From Methylohalobius crimeensis 10Ki (GTDB taxonomy: Bacteria > Pseudomonadota > Gammaproteobacteria > Methylococcales > Methylothermaceae), in assembly GCF_000421465.1 (NCBI RefSeq), contig NZ_ATXB01000001.1, forward strand, positions 1,736,001 to 1,800,000: a stretch of 64,000 nucleotides of DNA, in the 5' to 3' direction. Both the position numbers and the translations under genes were made by a program. Under the pieces are notes generated by a model that saw only the letters and a list, made by a program, of their open reading frames with translations, was not told where the DNA came from and did no database searches. Below, piece by piece: positions 10,604-19,769 of this stretch. Positions within the stretch are counted from its first letter, which is position 1. The number at the start of each line of letters is the position of its first letter.

Positions 10604-12364
10604 TCAAAACAGCTTAAGTCCATAGGATTTTTCCTTGAGTTGCGCTTCCACCTGCGCCAAGGTCTCCTCAGGGATTCGGAAACGAATGGCCGGATCCACT
10701 TGTTCCGCTACCGAAGCGATTTCCCGGCGCAATCGATTTTGGAGCAAACGTTTGACCGCCTCCAGTTGGGTGCGCTTGAGATCCGCCGAGACGCGATCCA
10801 TATATTTACCCAGCGCACTTTCGGCCATCAAGGAGGTCATGGAAAGCACCGCCGGGGCGAGCACGAAATCGTGGGGACCGATCCCGCCGGTCTGAAACAG
10901 CAGCGCCAATCCCGCGGCATCGGCGGTGGCCCGGGCGGCGCGCAGGCTGTTGAGGGTGGCGGGCATTTCCTTGAGACGCTGGTAGAGACTTTGGGCGGCA
11001 GCTTCCACCTGGGGCTGGAAAGCTCGGTAATACGCCGAGGCTTCTTCTTCGAAAAGGGTGTTCAAGGCGGGTTGAGCCGCTTGATAATGACGCGATACTT
11101 CCTGCCACCAATGTTCCATCAAGCCGTCGCTATGGGTTTGTTCTCTCAAGGCCGCCTGGAGTTGCAGCAAGGCGTGTTCCACACTGCGGCGGAGGATAAG
11201 CAGTTCCTGAATATTCTCGCCGCTACGTCCCGGACGGCGTGAGAACAATGCCTTCACCGGCCAGGTAACCGCCTTGCGGAAGAGCATCATGGGCCGCGCC
11301 AATCCCGGAATCTCCAGCAGGGTCAGCAGTTCCGCCAGGGCTCGCTGAAAGGTTTCGTAGGCCAGGGGATGATCCAGGTAATCGTGGCGATAGATCTCCA
11401 AGGCCTGTCCCAAGGCCCCGTTGATCATCTCCTGCCAGGATTGTTCCGCCGCCAGTTCCGCCCGAACCGGCCGGGTCCACGCTGGCCAATGGCGGCGCAT
11501 CAATGCGCGCGTCCGTTGCCCCTGACGGCGACGCGCCTTCAATGCTCGGCGCAGAGGGGAGGCGAGGGTTTCATGAAGCTTATCCGAGGCCCCTTGCAGA
11601 TCTTCGAGATGTTCGTAATAGGCCAGGGTGACCACGGGGGGCGAGCCATCCTGGCGGACTTGATCCCATTTTTCCTGCCACGATTTGAGCAGCGTTTCGC
11701 GATTGGATGGGCGCAGTTTGTTGAGACAGACCAAGGTGGGTTGCGCCAGCGGCTCGATCAGGGTCAAGAGATCCCATACCGACTGGTCGGCGTATTTATC
11801 CTTGCTCACCACCAAGATCGACACGTCGGCCAGCGCCGCGGTCCGCAACACGCCCTCCAGATATTGCCGGGCACGGAGGGAGTCGAAGTCGGGGGTATCC
11901 CAGACGATACAGGAAGGCAAGGCGGAAGATGTTTCCACCCGTCGGGTACCGAAACAATCGTAGCGGTCCTTCGGCAAATCCGTTATGTCGAGTCTTCTAT
12001 AACCTTTGAAGTATTCGTCCACCCAGGGCGCGGCGGGATCTTGGAGATCGTGCAGAAAGGCTTGGGGATGAATCGTATAGCCCGCCAAAGGGCTGACGCC
12101 TGCCGCCTCCTGCTTCAATATCCAATTGACCACGCTGCTCTTGCCGGCCTGGGTGGGCCCCACAACCGCGATTTGCAGAGGCAAATCGGCTTGGCGTTCG
12201 ATCAATGCCTGCTTTTCCAAAGCCGCCCGGGCTAGGGAAAGGGAAGAGCCGATTCGTTGCAATTCCAGCGCAACGGGACTGGTCTCGGGCAGGCGGGCCA
12301 ACAGATCTTGCTGGCGTTGATGGAGCAAATGGACGAAATCCAACAGCGACAGGGGAGAGGGCAT
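10604..12364 (-). CDS. Dynamin-like GTPase, 586 aa
   Basis: This large GTPase has G1 VVGPTQAGKSSVVNWIL near residues 70-86, G3 VWDTPDFDSL and a G4 variant CLNKLRPSN that lacks the usual aspartate of NKxD. Like its neighbour it carries DTPD in place of DxxG. The C-terminal half is mainly helical with weakly hydrophobic segments around residues 490-530 (LALLFQTGGIGPHDF, VLSMTSLMAESALGKYM). The ATG at 12364 abuts the stop of the upstream coiled-coil gene, which implies co-translation. The family was not recognised beyond the dynamin-like GTPase superfamily. Confidence 0.72.
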   Translation of the reverse strand: MPSPLSLLDFVHLLHQRQQDLLARLPETSPVALELQRIGSSLSLARAALEKQALIERQADLPLQIAVVGPTQAGKSSVVNWILKQEAAGVSPLAGYTIHPQAFLHDLQDPAAPWVDEYFKGYRRLDITDLPKDRYDCFGTRRVETSSALPSCIVWDTPDFDSLRARQYLEGVLRTAALADVSILVVSKDKYADQSVWDLLTLIEPLAQPTLVCLNKLRPSNRETLLKSWQEKWDQVRQDGSPPVVTLAYYEHLEDLQGASDKLHETLASPLRRALKARRRQGQRTRALMRRHWPAWTRPVRAELAAEQSWQEMINGALGQALEIYRHDYLDHPLAYETFQRALAELLTLLEIPGLARPMMLFRKAVTWPVKALFSRRPGRSGENIQELLILRRSVEHALLQLQAALREQTHSDGLMEHWWQEVSRHYQAAQPALNTLFEEEASAYYRAFQPQVEAAAQSLYQRLKEMPATLNSLRAARATADAAGLALLFQTGGIGPHDFVLAPAVLSMTSLMAESALGKYMDRVSADLKRTQLEAVKRLLQNRLRREIASVAEQVDPAIRFRIPEETLAQVEAQLKEKSYGLKLF

Positions 12365-13056
12365 CAGCGCTCCGCGGTCAAGGCGGGCCGGTGGTCCAAA
12401 GTATGCATGAACTGGTCGGCCTGCTGAATGGAACGTTCCATCACCTGGATCATCGAGGCGATGTCGACGCTGACGCTGATCAATTCGTGCTGCAAGGCGG
12501 CGATGGCTTGGGCGTTGAGGTTATGCTTCAAGTACAACACCTGATCCCGGAAGGCGTTCAAGACCGGATCGATCCTGCTTTCGGCCTTCCGCATCGCGCG
12601 GATCAATTGCTTGTAATGGCGCTGGGTCAGTTTGAGCTTCTGGCGGCTTTTGCCCCGCAAGGTCCGGTTGGTGTATTGCTCTAATTCCAGCTCCCACTCG
12701 TCGAACAAGGCCAGGGCCAGATTTTCGATCGTGTCGATGTGGTTATGGACCGACTGGGCCTTTTGCTCGCAGTGATCGAACTCCCGCTTCAATTCCTTGT
12801 AGAACACCGCGATATTGCCTTCCTCGATCTGAACCAGATCGGTGAATTTATCCAAAGCGGTCTGAAATTGATCCTTGGTCGCTTCCAAGCCGTCGCGGGC
12901 GTCCTCCACCCGGGTCACCAGAAAATCGCGCTTGTGGGAACCGGCAACCGACTCGGCCAGCTGATAATAAACCCGGTGAAACCGGCCGACGATCAGCTTG
13001 CCCAGACGTTGGACCAGACCGTCCCGTGGATGGCGGCGTTTGATGGGGAGGTTCAT
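12364..13056 (-). CDS. Helical coiled-coil protein, DUF2959-like
   Basis: This 230-residue protein is almost entirely predicted helix with no signal peptide or membrane segment. Visible segments include ARDGLEATKDQFQTALDKF and PVLNAFRDQVLYLKHNLNAQ. The latter resembles the DUF2959 family, from memory of that family. It is the first gene of the minus-strand cluster, and its stop touches the start of the 586-residue GTPase. A partner or adaptor role for the two GTPases is likely from this coupling, but nothing is known directly. Confidence 0.65.
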   Translation of the reverse strand: MNLPIKRRHPRDGLVQRLGKLIVGRFHRVYYQLAESVAGSHKRDFLVTRVEDARDGLEATKDQFQTALDKFTDLVQIEEGNIAVFYKELKREFDHCEQKAQSVHNHIDTIENLALALFDEWELELEQYTNRTLRGKSRQKLKLTQRHYKQLIRAMRKAESRIDPVLNAFRDQVLYLKHNLNAQAIAALQHELISVSVDIASMIQVMERSIQQADQFMHTLDHRPALTAER

Positions 13057-13322
13057 GAGTGTGTCGTTGATGAATCTAACCGGTCTGCTATTTTAGCAAA
13101 CCCGGTTGCTCTTGAGCTTGCGACTCACACCTCTTAGCACCAAACTCTTCAGAAAGTGTAAAGTGTTTTTTACACAAACATAAATGCGGCCATGCAAACA
13201 TTCTTCACAATATTTCAAGTTGTTGAATTTTATAATTTAAAATCAATTGGCCGGATTATTGCTTTAATGTTAGTAGGCTTAAAAAGCACCCTTAAATCTA
13301 TTGCAGTTACAGGAGAAAAAGC
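13057..13322 (+). promoter_or_regulatory. AT-rich upstream region of the PEP-CTERM gene
   Basis: This 266 bp gap separates divergent genes. It is visibly AT-rich compared with the coding DNA around it, for example AATTTTATAATTTAAAATC near 13227-13245. CAGGAGAAAAAGC directly precedes the GTG start of the plus-strand gene. No clear inverted repeat or terminator was seen, and no gene could be supported. Confidence 0.4.
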
Positions 13323-14087
13323 GTGAAGAATCAACAAGCATACACTGCCATCAGGCCTACATTGATTGGAACTCTGCTGCTTGGAGCCTTTGTATTCGGA
13401 AATGCTCACGCCACCTCAATTACCCGAGCATATACAGCGACTACTGGTTGTGGCGTATCTAATTGCGGAACAAACGGTGGGATCCTGACCTTTGTCGACA
13501 GCAACTCGGATGGATCATTGAGTTCTGATCAGCTTTCAATTACGTTCGATAACACAACCGTCTCCGACGTTGTTGGTTCAGGTAGCTATGAAAATAGTTC
13601 GGTGATCACGGGCGTAGTGTTCGATATTACTGCCGATATCAACAGCTTCACTTCGTTTACGCTTGTTGACGGTGACAATAATGATATAAGCACTGACTGG
13701 CAGGTGGATCTCAATGTGGATAATAATATAACGCCAGGCAACACAGTAGTTGACTTGTCTTTTACCACGACCACCGGAATTACTGGAGGCATCTATAATT
13801 CGGCCGACCCCGGAACCGATTTGAACAACGTCTTTCCAGATGTTGCCAAATTAATTCTCACTATTGATGATCCAACTCCGTTTGAGCTATCTAGCATATC
13901 AAACGATATTCTGCGTATGCAGCGGGTAGGGACTGATGGCAACGGCAGTCTAAAAATCGAAGGACAACCTGGTAATGGCGGTAACGGCGGCGGCCCCCCC
14001 GGCGGCATCCCGGAACCCGCCCCCTTGGCGCTTCTGGCCGCCGGCCTGATCGGCATGGGATGGATGCGGCGCGGGAAACGTCAGTAA
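13323..14087 (+). CDS. PEP-CTERM sorting domain protein
   Basis: This 254-residue exported protein has a signal peptide (LIGTLLLGAFVFGNAHA), a polar beta-rich body and a Gly/Pro linker. It ends with the PEP-CTERM tripartite signal: IPEPAP, a hydrophobic helix LALLAAGLIGMGW and basic MRRGKRQ. Such proteins are processed by exosortase and usually belong to the exopolysaccharide or biofilm system. The start is GTG 13323 behind CAGGAG. No exosortase gene is in the window. The body has the calcium-friendly pattern DSNSDGSLSSDQLS. Its precise role is unknown. Confidence 0.85.
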   Translation: MKNQQAYTAIRPTLIGTLLLGAFVFGNAHATSITRAYTATTGCGVSNCGTNGGILTFVDSNSDGSLSSDQLSITFDNTTVSDVVGSGSYENSSVITGVVFDITADINSFTSFTLVDGDNNDISTDWQVDLNVDNNITPGNTVVDLSFTTTTGITGGIYNSADPGTDLNNVFPDVAKLILTIDDPTPFELSSISNDILRMQRVGTDGNGSLKIEGQPGNGGNGGGPPGGIPEPAPLALLAAGLIGMGWMRRGKRQ

Positions 14088-14103
14088 ATTTTACACTTCT
14101 TTG

Positions 14104-14141
14104 CATAAAAAAACGCCGACATGATGTCGGCGTTTTTTTAT
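14104..14141. terminator. Bidirectional terminator
   Basis: The hairpin ACGCCGACAT/ATGTCGGCGT is flanked by an A-run on the left and a T-run on the right. It can therefore end both the PEP-CTERM gene (plus) and the subtilase gene (minus). Confidence 0.92.
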
Positions 14142-14171
14142 TTGGACAGAGATACTTCAGATCATTTCTAG

Positions 14172-16244
14172 CTATTTCCAACGTCCATTGCTGTTCTTCA
14201 CCGTCACCTGAATGGTTTGTCGAGATACATTACCGGAGGCATCTTCGGCCACCGCTTCGATGGTATGGCCACCGTCGGATTCCGGGCGGGTGTTCCATTC
14301 GTAAACCAGGTTTCTCGACGCACTCGAGGAAACCTGTTGTCCATCGATAGACAGCTGGATGCTTGCCAGACTGACATCGTCTTGAGCGCTAACCCAAATC
14401 TGCACCTTATGCCGTACCGTACTCCCATCGGAGGGGCTCAGGATTTTCACCGTGGGTGCGATGGTATCGGCATCGTCGGTAGCCGGGCTATTCTCCACCG
14501 TGACCTGAACGTCGGCGGAGATGCCTTCGTTGCCCGCGGCGTCGTAGGCATAGGCGGTCAGCGTCGCGCCGCCGTCCTGTTCCTGCGTGCTGTCCCAGCT
14601 GAATTGATAGGGCGCCGTGGTGTCGGTCCCCACCAATTGACCGTTGGCATAGAGGGTTACTTCGGTCACGCCGTGGTCGTCGCTGGCGCCGGCTTCGACG
14701 CTCACCAACCCGCTCACCACCGATCCGGCCGAAGGCGTGGTGATGGAAACGCTCGGAGCGATGGTATCGGCAACCGTGTTTTCCACCGTGACCTGAACGT
14801 CGGCGGAAATGCCTTCGTTGCCCGCGGCGTCGTAGGCATAGGCGGTCAACGTCGCGCCGCCGTCCTGTTCCTGCGTGCTGTCCCAGCTGAATTGATAGGG
14901 CGCCGTGGTGTCGGTGCCCACCAATTGACCGTTGGCGTAGAGAGTTACTTCGGTCACGCCGTGGTCGTCGCTGGCGCTGACTTCCACCGCCACCAAATCA
15001 CTGACGGTGGCCCCGGCATCGGGAGAGAAAATCGAGACCGCAGGCGCTTGGGTATCGCCGGGTGCCGGCTCCTCATAAGCCGCAGATACCGCGGCAAACG
15101 CATCCACCCGGCCGAAGCCGTAGTAAGCATGCCAGTCCTGACCGGTGACCGGATCGAAAGCCGTCTGTTCGAGGATCGCTTCCACTTCGTCTGGCGTCAA
15201 GTTGGGATTGGCCGCCATGATCAGCGCCGACACGCCTGCGGTGACCGGGCTGGCAAAGGAAGTGCCGCTCCATTTACCGTAGCCTCCGCCTCGATTGGTG
15301 GTCAAAATCGACACCCCGGGCGCACTGATGTCGATGAAATCCCCATAGTTGGACCAACTGGCTTTGTTGTCGCCGCCATCGGTAGCCGACACGGAAATCA
15401 GATAGGGGTTGTCGCTGTATCCGGGATCGGAGCCGTCGTTACCGGCGGCTACGACGACGACTCCCCCTTGGCTGATCATATGCTGGGCCGCGCTGGAAAC
15501 GGTCGAACTGTTGCTGACCCCATAGCTGATATTGGCCACCTTGGCGCCGTGATCGGCCGCCCAAATCAAGCCGTTGGCGATATCGCTCCAATAGGCCCAG
15601 CCGTCGCTTCGATTGGTGATCCGAACCGGCATAATGTTGGCGTTCCAAGCGACCGAGGAGACCCCATTGGCGTTGTCCGTAGCCGCTGCTACCGTGCCGG
15701 CCACCGCCGTTCCATGTCCGTGAACATCGGCGATGTCCGTGTTTTGGCTGACCGCATTCCACCCGGAGACGACTTCTCCCGCCAGATCGGAATGACTGAT
15801 ATCCACGCCGGTGTCGAGAACGGCCACCGTCACACCATCCCCATGACTCCAGTCCCAAGCACTTGGCGCGCTGATCTTGGGAAGGTGCCAAGCGTTATCG
15901 TACTGGGGATCATTGGGAATGGTCCCGATCGGTTCTACGAGGAAATCTTTTTCGGCGAATTTGATTTGAGGATTTTTCGCCAGCACCTTGGCAAGAGCCT
16001 CCTCGGCTTGCGGGGGAACATCGATGATGCGAACGCCGATACCTTGAATGCGTCCCCGGATTTTGCCGCCGTGTTTTTCCAGCAATTGGGCTAAACGGGA
16101 CTCCGGCAATCCCGCACGGGGCTTGATCAAAAGCCGACCTTCGCGCCCGGGTGAATCAGGAGCGGCGAAAAGGGAACTGGAGAAAAGTATCGAAAAGCTT
16201 ATCAGAGATGCTTTTATTCTTGTTTTATTCATGAATTGAGACAT
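14172..16244 (-). CDS. Secreted subtilisin-like serine protease with Ig-like repeats
   Basis: This 690-residue protein has a signal peptide (SLISFSILFSSSLFAA), an inhibitor-like prodomain (about 25-105), and an S8 catalytic domain with Asp in AVLDTGVDISHSD, His in VHGHGTAVAGT and Ser in SGTSFASPVTAG. Three Ig-like repeats then span about 400-685. The first two are almost identical and contain DDHGVTEVTLYANGQLVGTD. Nothing resembling a membrane anchor follows, so it is probably secreted. ATG 16244 is preferred to the TTG one codon upstream because GAGAGGGC is well spaced from it. It shares a terminator with the PEP-CTERM gene. Confidence 0.92.
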   Translation of the reverse strand: MSQFMNKTRIKASLISFSILFSSSLFAAPDSPGREGRLLIKPRAGLPESRLAQLLEKHGGKIRGRIQGIGVRIIDVPPQAEEALAKVLAKNPQIKFAEKDFLVEPIGTIPNDPQYDNAWHLPKISAPSAWDWSHGDGVTVAVLDTGVDISHSDLAGEVVSGWNAVSQNTDIADVHGHGTAVAGTVAAATDNANGVSSVAWNANIMPVRITNRSDGWAYWSDIANGLIWAADHGAKVANISYGVSNSSTVSSAAQHMISQGGVVVVAAGNDGSDPGYSDNPYLISVSATDGGDNKASWSNYGDFIDISAPGVSILTTNRGGGYGKWSGTSFASPVTAGVSALIMAANPNLTPDEVEAILEQTAFDPVTGQDWHAYYGFGRVDAFAAVSAAYEEPAPGDTQAPAVSIFSPDAGATVSDLVAVEVSASDDHGVTEVTLYANGQLVGTDTTAPYQFSWDSTQEQDGGATLTAYAYDAAGNEGISADVQVTVENTVADTIAPSVSITTPSAGSVVSGLVSVEAGASDDHGVTEVTLYANGQLVGTDTTAPYQFSWDSTQEQDGGATLTAYAYDAAGNEGISADVQVTVENSPATDDADTIAPTVKILSPSDGSTVRHKVQIWVSAQDDVSLASIQLSIDGQQVSSSASRNLVYEWNTRPESDGGHTIEAVAEDASGNVSRQTIQVTVKNSNGRWK
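14491..15066 (-). repeat. Tandem 288 bp duplication in the subtilase gene
   Basis: Two units beginning at 14491 and 14779 are nearly identical over their first 200 bp, with only a handful of base differences, most of them silent. Each encodes one Ig-like domain. The similarity is far above that to the third, diverged repeat, so the duplication or conversion is recent. Confidence 0.85.
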
Positions 16245-16361
16245 CAAGCGGCCCTCTCTAAATTAAAAATCAAAAGACACTAGAAAACTAGTCCAACCCC
16301 AATTTGGGAAAGCAGAACAAGTTCACAGAAAAAGAAAATCAGGCAGCGTTTGAAGCGCGCC

Positions 16362-16389
16362 GAAAAAGCCCGCAACGAACGCTGCGGGC
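16362..16389 (-). terminator. Terminator downstream of the Do-like protease gene
   Basis: On the minus strand the hairpin GCCCGCA...TGCGGGC is followed by CTTTTTC. It lies 28 bp past the protease stop codon. Confidence 0.85.
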
Positions 16390-16416
16390 GATACTGACAG
16401 AGAAATTACGACTCGG

Positions 16417-17835
16417 CTAACTTTCCAACACGAGGAAGAGCGACATATTGCCGCGCTGCACTCTCAACAGCAGTCGATCAGGGGATTGGCTTGCGATTTG
16501 AAGAAACTGCTCCGCCGACTGGATGCGTTTGCGGTTGACCGAGAGGATTACGTCCCCTTCGCGCAAGCCCGCATTCCAGGCCGGGCTGCCCGGGTCCACC
16601 GCGGCCACCATGGCGCCTTGTAGCCGACCATAGAGGGGGTGCTGTCGAGGAATCTCGGCAAACTGCGCGCCTTCCAAAAGCGGGATTTCTCCGTTCTCCA
16701 CACCGGCTTGATAATCGGGTTTGCCGATGGTGGCGGTGACAGTCTTCCGCTCTCCGTCCCGGATCAAACCGATCTTGGCTTTTTCGCCGACCCGCTTCAA
16801 CCCCACCATATTGCGCAGGGAAGCGGAATCCTTGACCTTGCGGCCGTCCAGACTGACGATGACGTCCCCGGCCTGGATCCCGGCCTGATCCGCCGCACTG
16901 CCTCGAACCACGCCGGCAATCAGAGCGCCTTCGGTACTATCGATCGCCATGGCTTTGACCAATTCCCGGGTCAAGTCCTGCACCTGAACGCCGAGAATGC
17001 CGCGTTTGACCTCGCCGTGTTCGACGATTTGCTCCATCACTTCCCGCGCCATGTTGATGGGAATGGCGAAGCCGATCCCCACGTTGCCCCCGGTAGGGGC
17101 GACGATGGCGGTGTTGATGCCCACCAAATCGCCGTGCAGATCGATCAAGGCCCCGCCGGAATTGCCCGGATTGATGGAAGCATCGGTTTGAATGAAGTTT
17201 TCATACCCTTCGATTCCCAGGCCGGTGCGCCCGAGGGCGCTGACGATGCCGGAGGTCACGGTTTGACCGAGACCGAAAGGGTTGCCGATCGCCACTACGA
17301 AATCGCCCACCGCCAATTGGTCCGAGTTTCCCATGGGCACGGAAAACAAATGGTCGGGCTTCACCTTGAGAACGGCGATGTCGGTGTCCGGGTCCGAGCC
17401 CACCAACTCGGCTTTCAAGCGCCGTTTATCCTTGAGGAGAACGTAAATGGTATCGGCATTCTTGATCACGTGATGATTGGTCAGAATATAGCCCTTGTCG
17501 CCGTCCACGATCACGCCGGAACCGACGCTCTGGGTCCGACGCTCGCGGGGGACCGAAGGCATGTCCCGAAAGAAATAACGGAAGAAGGGATCGTTCAATA
17601 AGGGGTTGTCCTGAATGACGACTCTGCCGGAAGCGGAGATATTCACCACCGCCGGCAGAATGCCCTGGAGCATGGGCGCCAGGGTGGGCACGCCGTTTTT
17701 TTGGGGAAGTGTCGACTGTGCTTGGCGCTCCGAATCGCCCTTGAGCCAGGGAAAAATATCGGCCCGAATCGGATTCGCCGCCAGCGAAACGGCCAAAAGG
17801 CCGCCTATCCAAATAGAGCGTAAGTTCACTTTCAT
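16417..17835 (-). CDS. degQ: Periplasmic Do/DegQ-family serine protease
   Basis: This 472-residue HtrA-type protease degrades or refolds misfolded periplasmic proteins. After a signal peptide (IWIGGLLAVSLAANPIRA) come the trypsin-like domain with TNHHVI (His), DTDIAVLKV (Asp) and GNSGGALI (Ser), then two PDZ domains from about 265 on (GILGVQVQDL and AWNAGLREGDVILSVN). The frame is open to 17985. ATG 17835 is chosen because AAAGGA is correctly spaced from it and the product then starts with a normal signal peptide. DegP, DegQ and MucD share this layout, so the symbol is approximate. Confidence 0.92.
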   Translation of the reverse strand: MKVNLRSIWIGGLLAVSLAANPIRADIFPWLKGDSERQAQSTLPQKNGVPTLAPMLQGILPAVVNISASGRVVIQDNPLLNDPFFRYFFRDMPSVPRERRTQSVGSGVIVDGDKGYILTNHHVIKNADTIYVLLKDKRRLKAELVGSDPDTDIAVLKVKPDHLFSVPMGNSDQLAVGDFVVAIGNPFGLGQTVTSGIVSALGRTGLGIEGYENFIQTDASINPGNSGGALIDLHGDLVGINTAIVAPTGGNVGIGFAIPINMAREVMEQIVEHGEVKRGILGVQVQDLTRELVKAMAIDSTEGALIAGVVRGSAADQAGIQAGDVIVSLDGRKVKDSASLRNMVGLKRVGEKAKIGLIRDGERKTVTATIGKPDYQAGVENGEIPLLEGAQFAEIPRQHPLYGRLQGAMVAAVDPGSPAWNAGLREGDVILSVNRKRIQSAEQFLQIASQSPDRLLLRVQRGNMSLFLVLES

Positions 17836-18067
17836 CATGTCCTTTACATCCGTGAAGTTGAAGATTCGATTGTCAAAGGTGCAAGACGCTCGCGTTGGTC
17901 GGGAGATAAGTTCCAAATATTCTCCCGGCTTACCCTGGTGCCTGCGAAATGAAATATCGTTCTGTTGAGGCATCCTGAGTTTCAAGGCCTCCCCTGGAAA
18001 GGGGATGGCGCTATTCTGCTACAATATACGGATTTCTTCCACCCGGCACGAGACGCCCAGCATTTCC

Positions 18068-19000
18068 ATGACGGCACTGAGACTCCAAAACGTACGGAAG
18101 GTTTACGACAATGGGCTGGAAGCCTTGCGCGGCATCGACCTGACAGTGGAGGAGGGCGATTTTTTCGCGCTTCTGGGACCCAATGGCGCCGGCAAATCCA
18201 CCACCATCGGCATCATTACCTCCTTGATCAACAAATCTTCCGGCAAGGTCAGCATTTGCGGGCATGACTTGGACCGGGATTGGCGGGCCGCCCGACGCTG
18301 CATCGGCCTGGTGCCCCAGGAAATCAATTTCAATCAGTTCGAAAAGGTCGGGCAGATCGTCTTGAATCAGGCCGGTTACTACGGCGTGCCGAGACGCCGA
18401 GCCAAAGAACGCTTGAAGACGGTGCTCGAACAACTGGACCTGTGGGATCGGCGCAACCAGGTGTCCCGGCGTCTCTCCGGAGGGATGAAGCGACGCCTGA
18501 TGATCGCCCGGGCGTTGATCCATTCGCCTCGATTACTGATTCTGGACGAACCCACCGCCGGGGTGGACATCGAGATCCGCCGCTCCATGTGGACTTTCCT
18601 GAGACGGCTCAACCGGGAAGGCACCACGATTATCCTGACCACCCATTATCTGGAAGAGGCCGAACAGTTGTGTCGCAACGTGGCGATTATCGATCACGGC
18701 CGGATCATCGAGTCCACCTCCATGGAAGCGCTCCTGGACAAGCTGGACTTCAATACCTTTTATTTGGATTTGCGCTATCCGGTGGCCCATCTCCCCGAAA
18801 TCAGCGGCTTCCGTCTCCAGCGGGTGGATAACCGGACCTGGTCGGTGGAAGTGCCTCGGGCGATGGGATTGAATCCCTTGTTCGAGGGATTGACCGCCTC
18901 CGGGATCGATGTCATCGGTCTCCGCCCCCAGGAAGGGCGGCTGGAAAAGCTGTTCTTCGAGCGGGTTCAGGCGGGCCGAATTCCGAGGGAGGCGGCCTGA
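18068..19000 (+). CDS. yadG: ABC-2 type exporter ATPase (YadG-like)
   Basis: This 310-residue ABC ATPase has Walker A GPNGAGKSTT, signature LSGGMKRRL, and Walker B LLILDEPTAGVD. The sequence resembles the YadG/CcmA-type ATPases that pair with ABC-2 permeases. The frame is open to 18005, but ATG 18068 gives the usual short MTALRLQNVRK leader. The stop overlaps the start of the permease (TGATG). The substrate is unknown. Confidence 0.9.
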   Translation: MTALRLQNVRKVYDNGLEALRGIDLTVEEGDFFALLGPNGAGKSTTIGIITSLINKSSGKVSICGHDLDRDWRAARRCIGLVPQEINFNQFEKVGQIVLNQAGYYGVPRRRAKERLKTVLEQLDLWDRRNQVSRRLSGGMKRRLMIARALIHSPRLLILDEPTAGVDIEIRRSMWTFLRRLNREGTTIILTTHYLEEAEQLCRNVAIIDHGRIIESTSMEALLDKLDFNTFYLDLRYPVAHLPEISGFRLQRVDNRTWSVEVPRAMGLNPLFEGLTASGIDVIGLRPQEGRLEKLFFERVQAGRIPREAA

Positions 19001-19767
19001 TGGGGCGGAACTGGATCGCCTATCGCACCCTGGCGGGAAAGGAAATCCACCGTTTTATGCGGATCTGGCCGCAGACCCTATTGCCGCCCCTGGTGACCAC
19101 GGCGCTGTATTTCCTGATTTTCGGGGCCCTGATGGGGCCTCGGATCGGTCCCATGAACGGCGTGAGCTACATCGATTACATCGTTCCCGGCATCGTCCTG
19201 ATGGCGGTGATCAATCACTCCTACGCCAACGTGGTCTCTTCCTTTTTCTCGGCCAAGTTTCAGCGCCACATCGAGGAAATGCTCATCTCCCCGATGCCGA
19301 CGGGCGTCATCATGGCCGGCTATGTGACCGGCGGGATGGCTCGGGGAATGGCGATCGGCGCCATGGTGCTCGGCGTCGCGGTTCTGTTCACCGACCTCCA
19401 CCTGGCCCATCCCGGCTTGGCAATCGCCGTGGCGTTTCTGACTTCCTTGCTATTTTCCCTGGCGGGATTGATCAACGCCACCTTCGCCAACAGCTTCGAC
19501 GACATCTCCATCATTCCCAATTTCATCCTGACTCCGCTGGTCTATCTGGGCGGCGTCTTCTATTCCATCCATCTGTTGCCGGAACCTTGGAGCACGCTGT
19601 CCCTGGGCAATCCGATTCTCTACATGGTGAACGCCTTTCGCTACGGATTTCTGGGCGCCGCCGACGTGGATGTCCGGATGGCGTTTCTGATCGTGGGCGG
19701 CTTCATCGTCCTATTGGGAAGCGTGGCGTGGTTCCTTCTCCGCCGCGGCATCGGGATCAAGCACTGA
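19000..19767 (+). CDS. yadH: ABC-2 type exporter permease (YadH-like)
   Basis: This 255-residue inner-membrane protein has about six hydrophobic segments, such as TLLPPLVTTALYFLIFG and YIDYIVPGIVLMAVI. It contains the ABC-2 family signature around PNFILTPLVYLGGVFYS. It is translationally coupled to the ATPase gene and should form the exporter with it. It ends 2 bp before the convergent fnr gene. Confidence 0.9.
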   Translation: MGRNWIAYRTLAGKEIHRFMRIWPQTLLPPLVTTALYFLIFGALMGPRIGPMNGVSYIDYIVPGIVLMAVINHSYANVVSSFFSAKFQRHIEEMLISPMPTGVIMAGYVTGGMARGMAIGAMVLGVAVLFTDLHLAHPGLAIAVAFLTSLLFSLAGLINATFANSFDDISIIPNFILTPLVYLGGVFYSIHLLPEPWSTLSLGNPILYMVNAFRYGFLGAADVDVRMAFLIVGGFIVLLGSVAWFLLRRGIGIKH

Positions 19768-19769
19768 TA

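Noticed and set aside
14491-15066. CRISPR-like tandem repeat
   Set aside because: There are only two long units, both coding for Ig domains, with no spacers and no cas genes.
14217-16094. 625-codon plus-strand open frame
   Set aside because: It is antisense to the subtilase gene, has no family pattern, and repeats the mirror image of the duplicated Ig domains.
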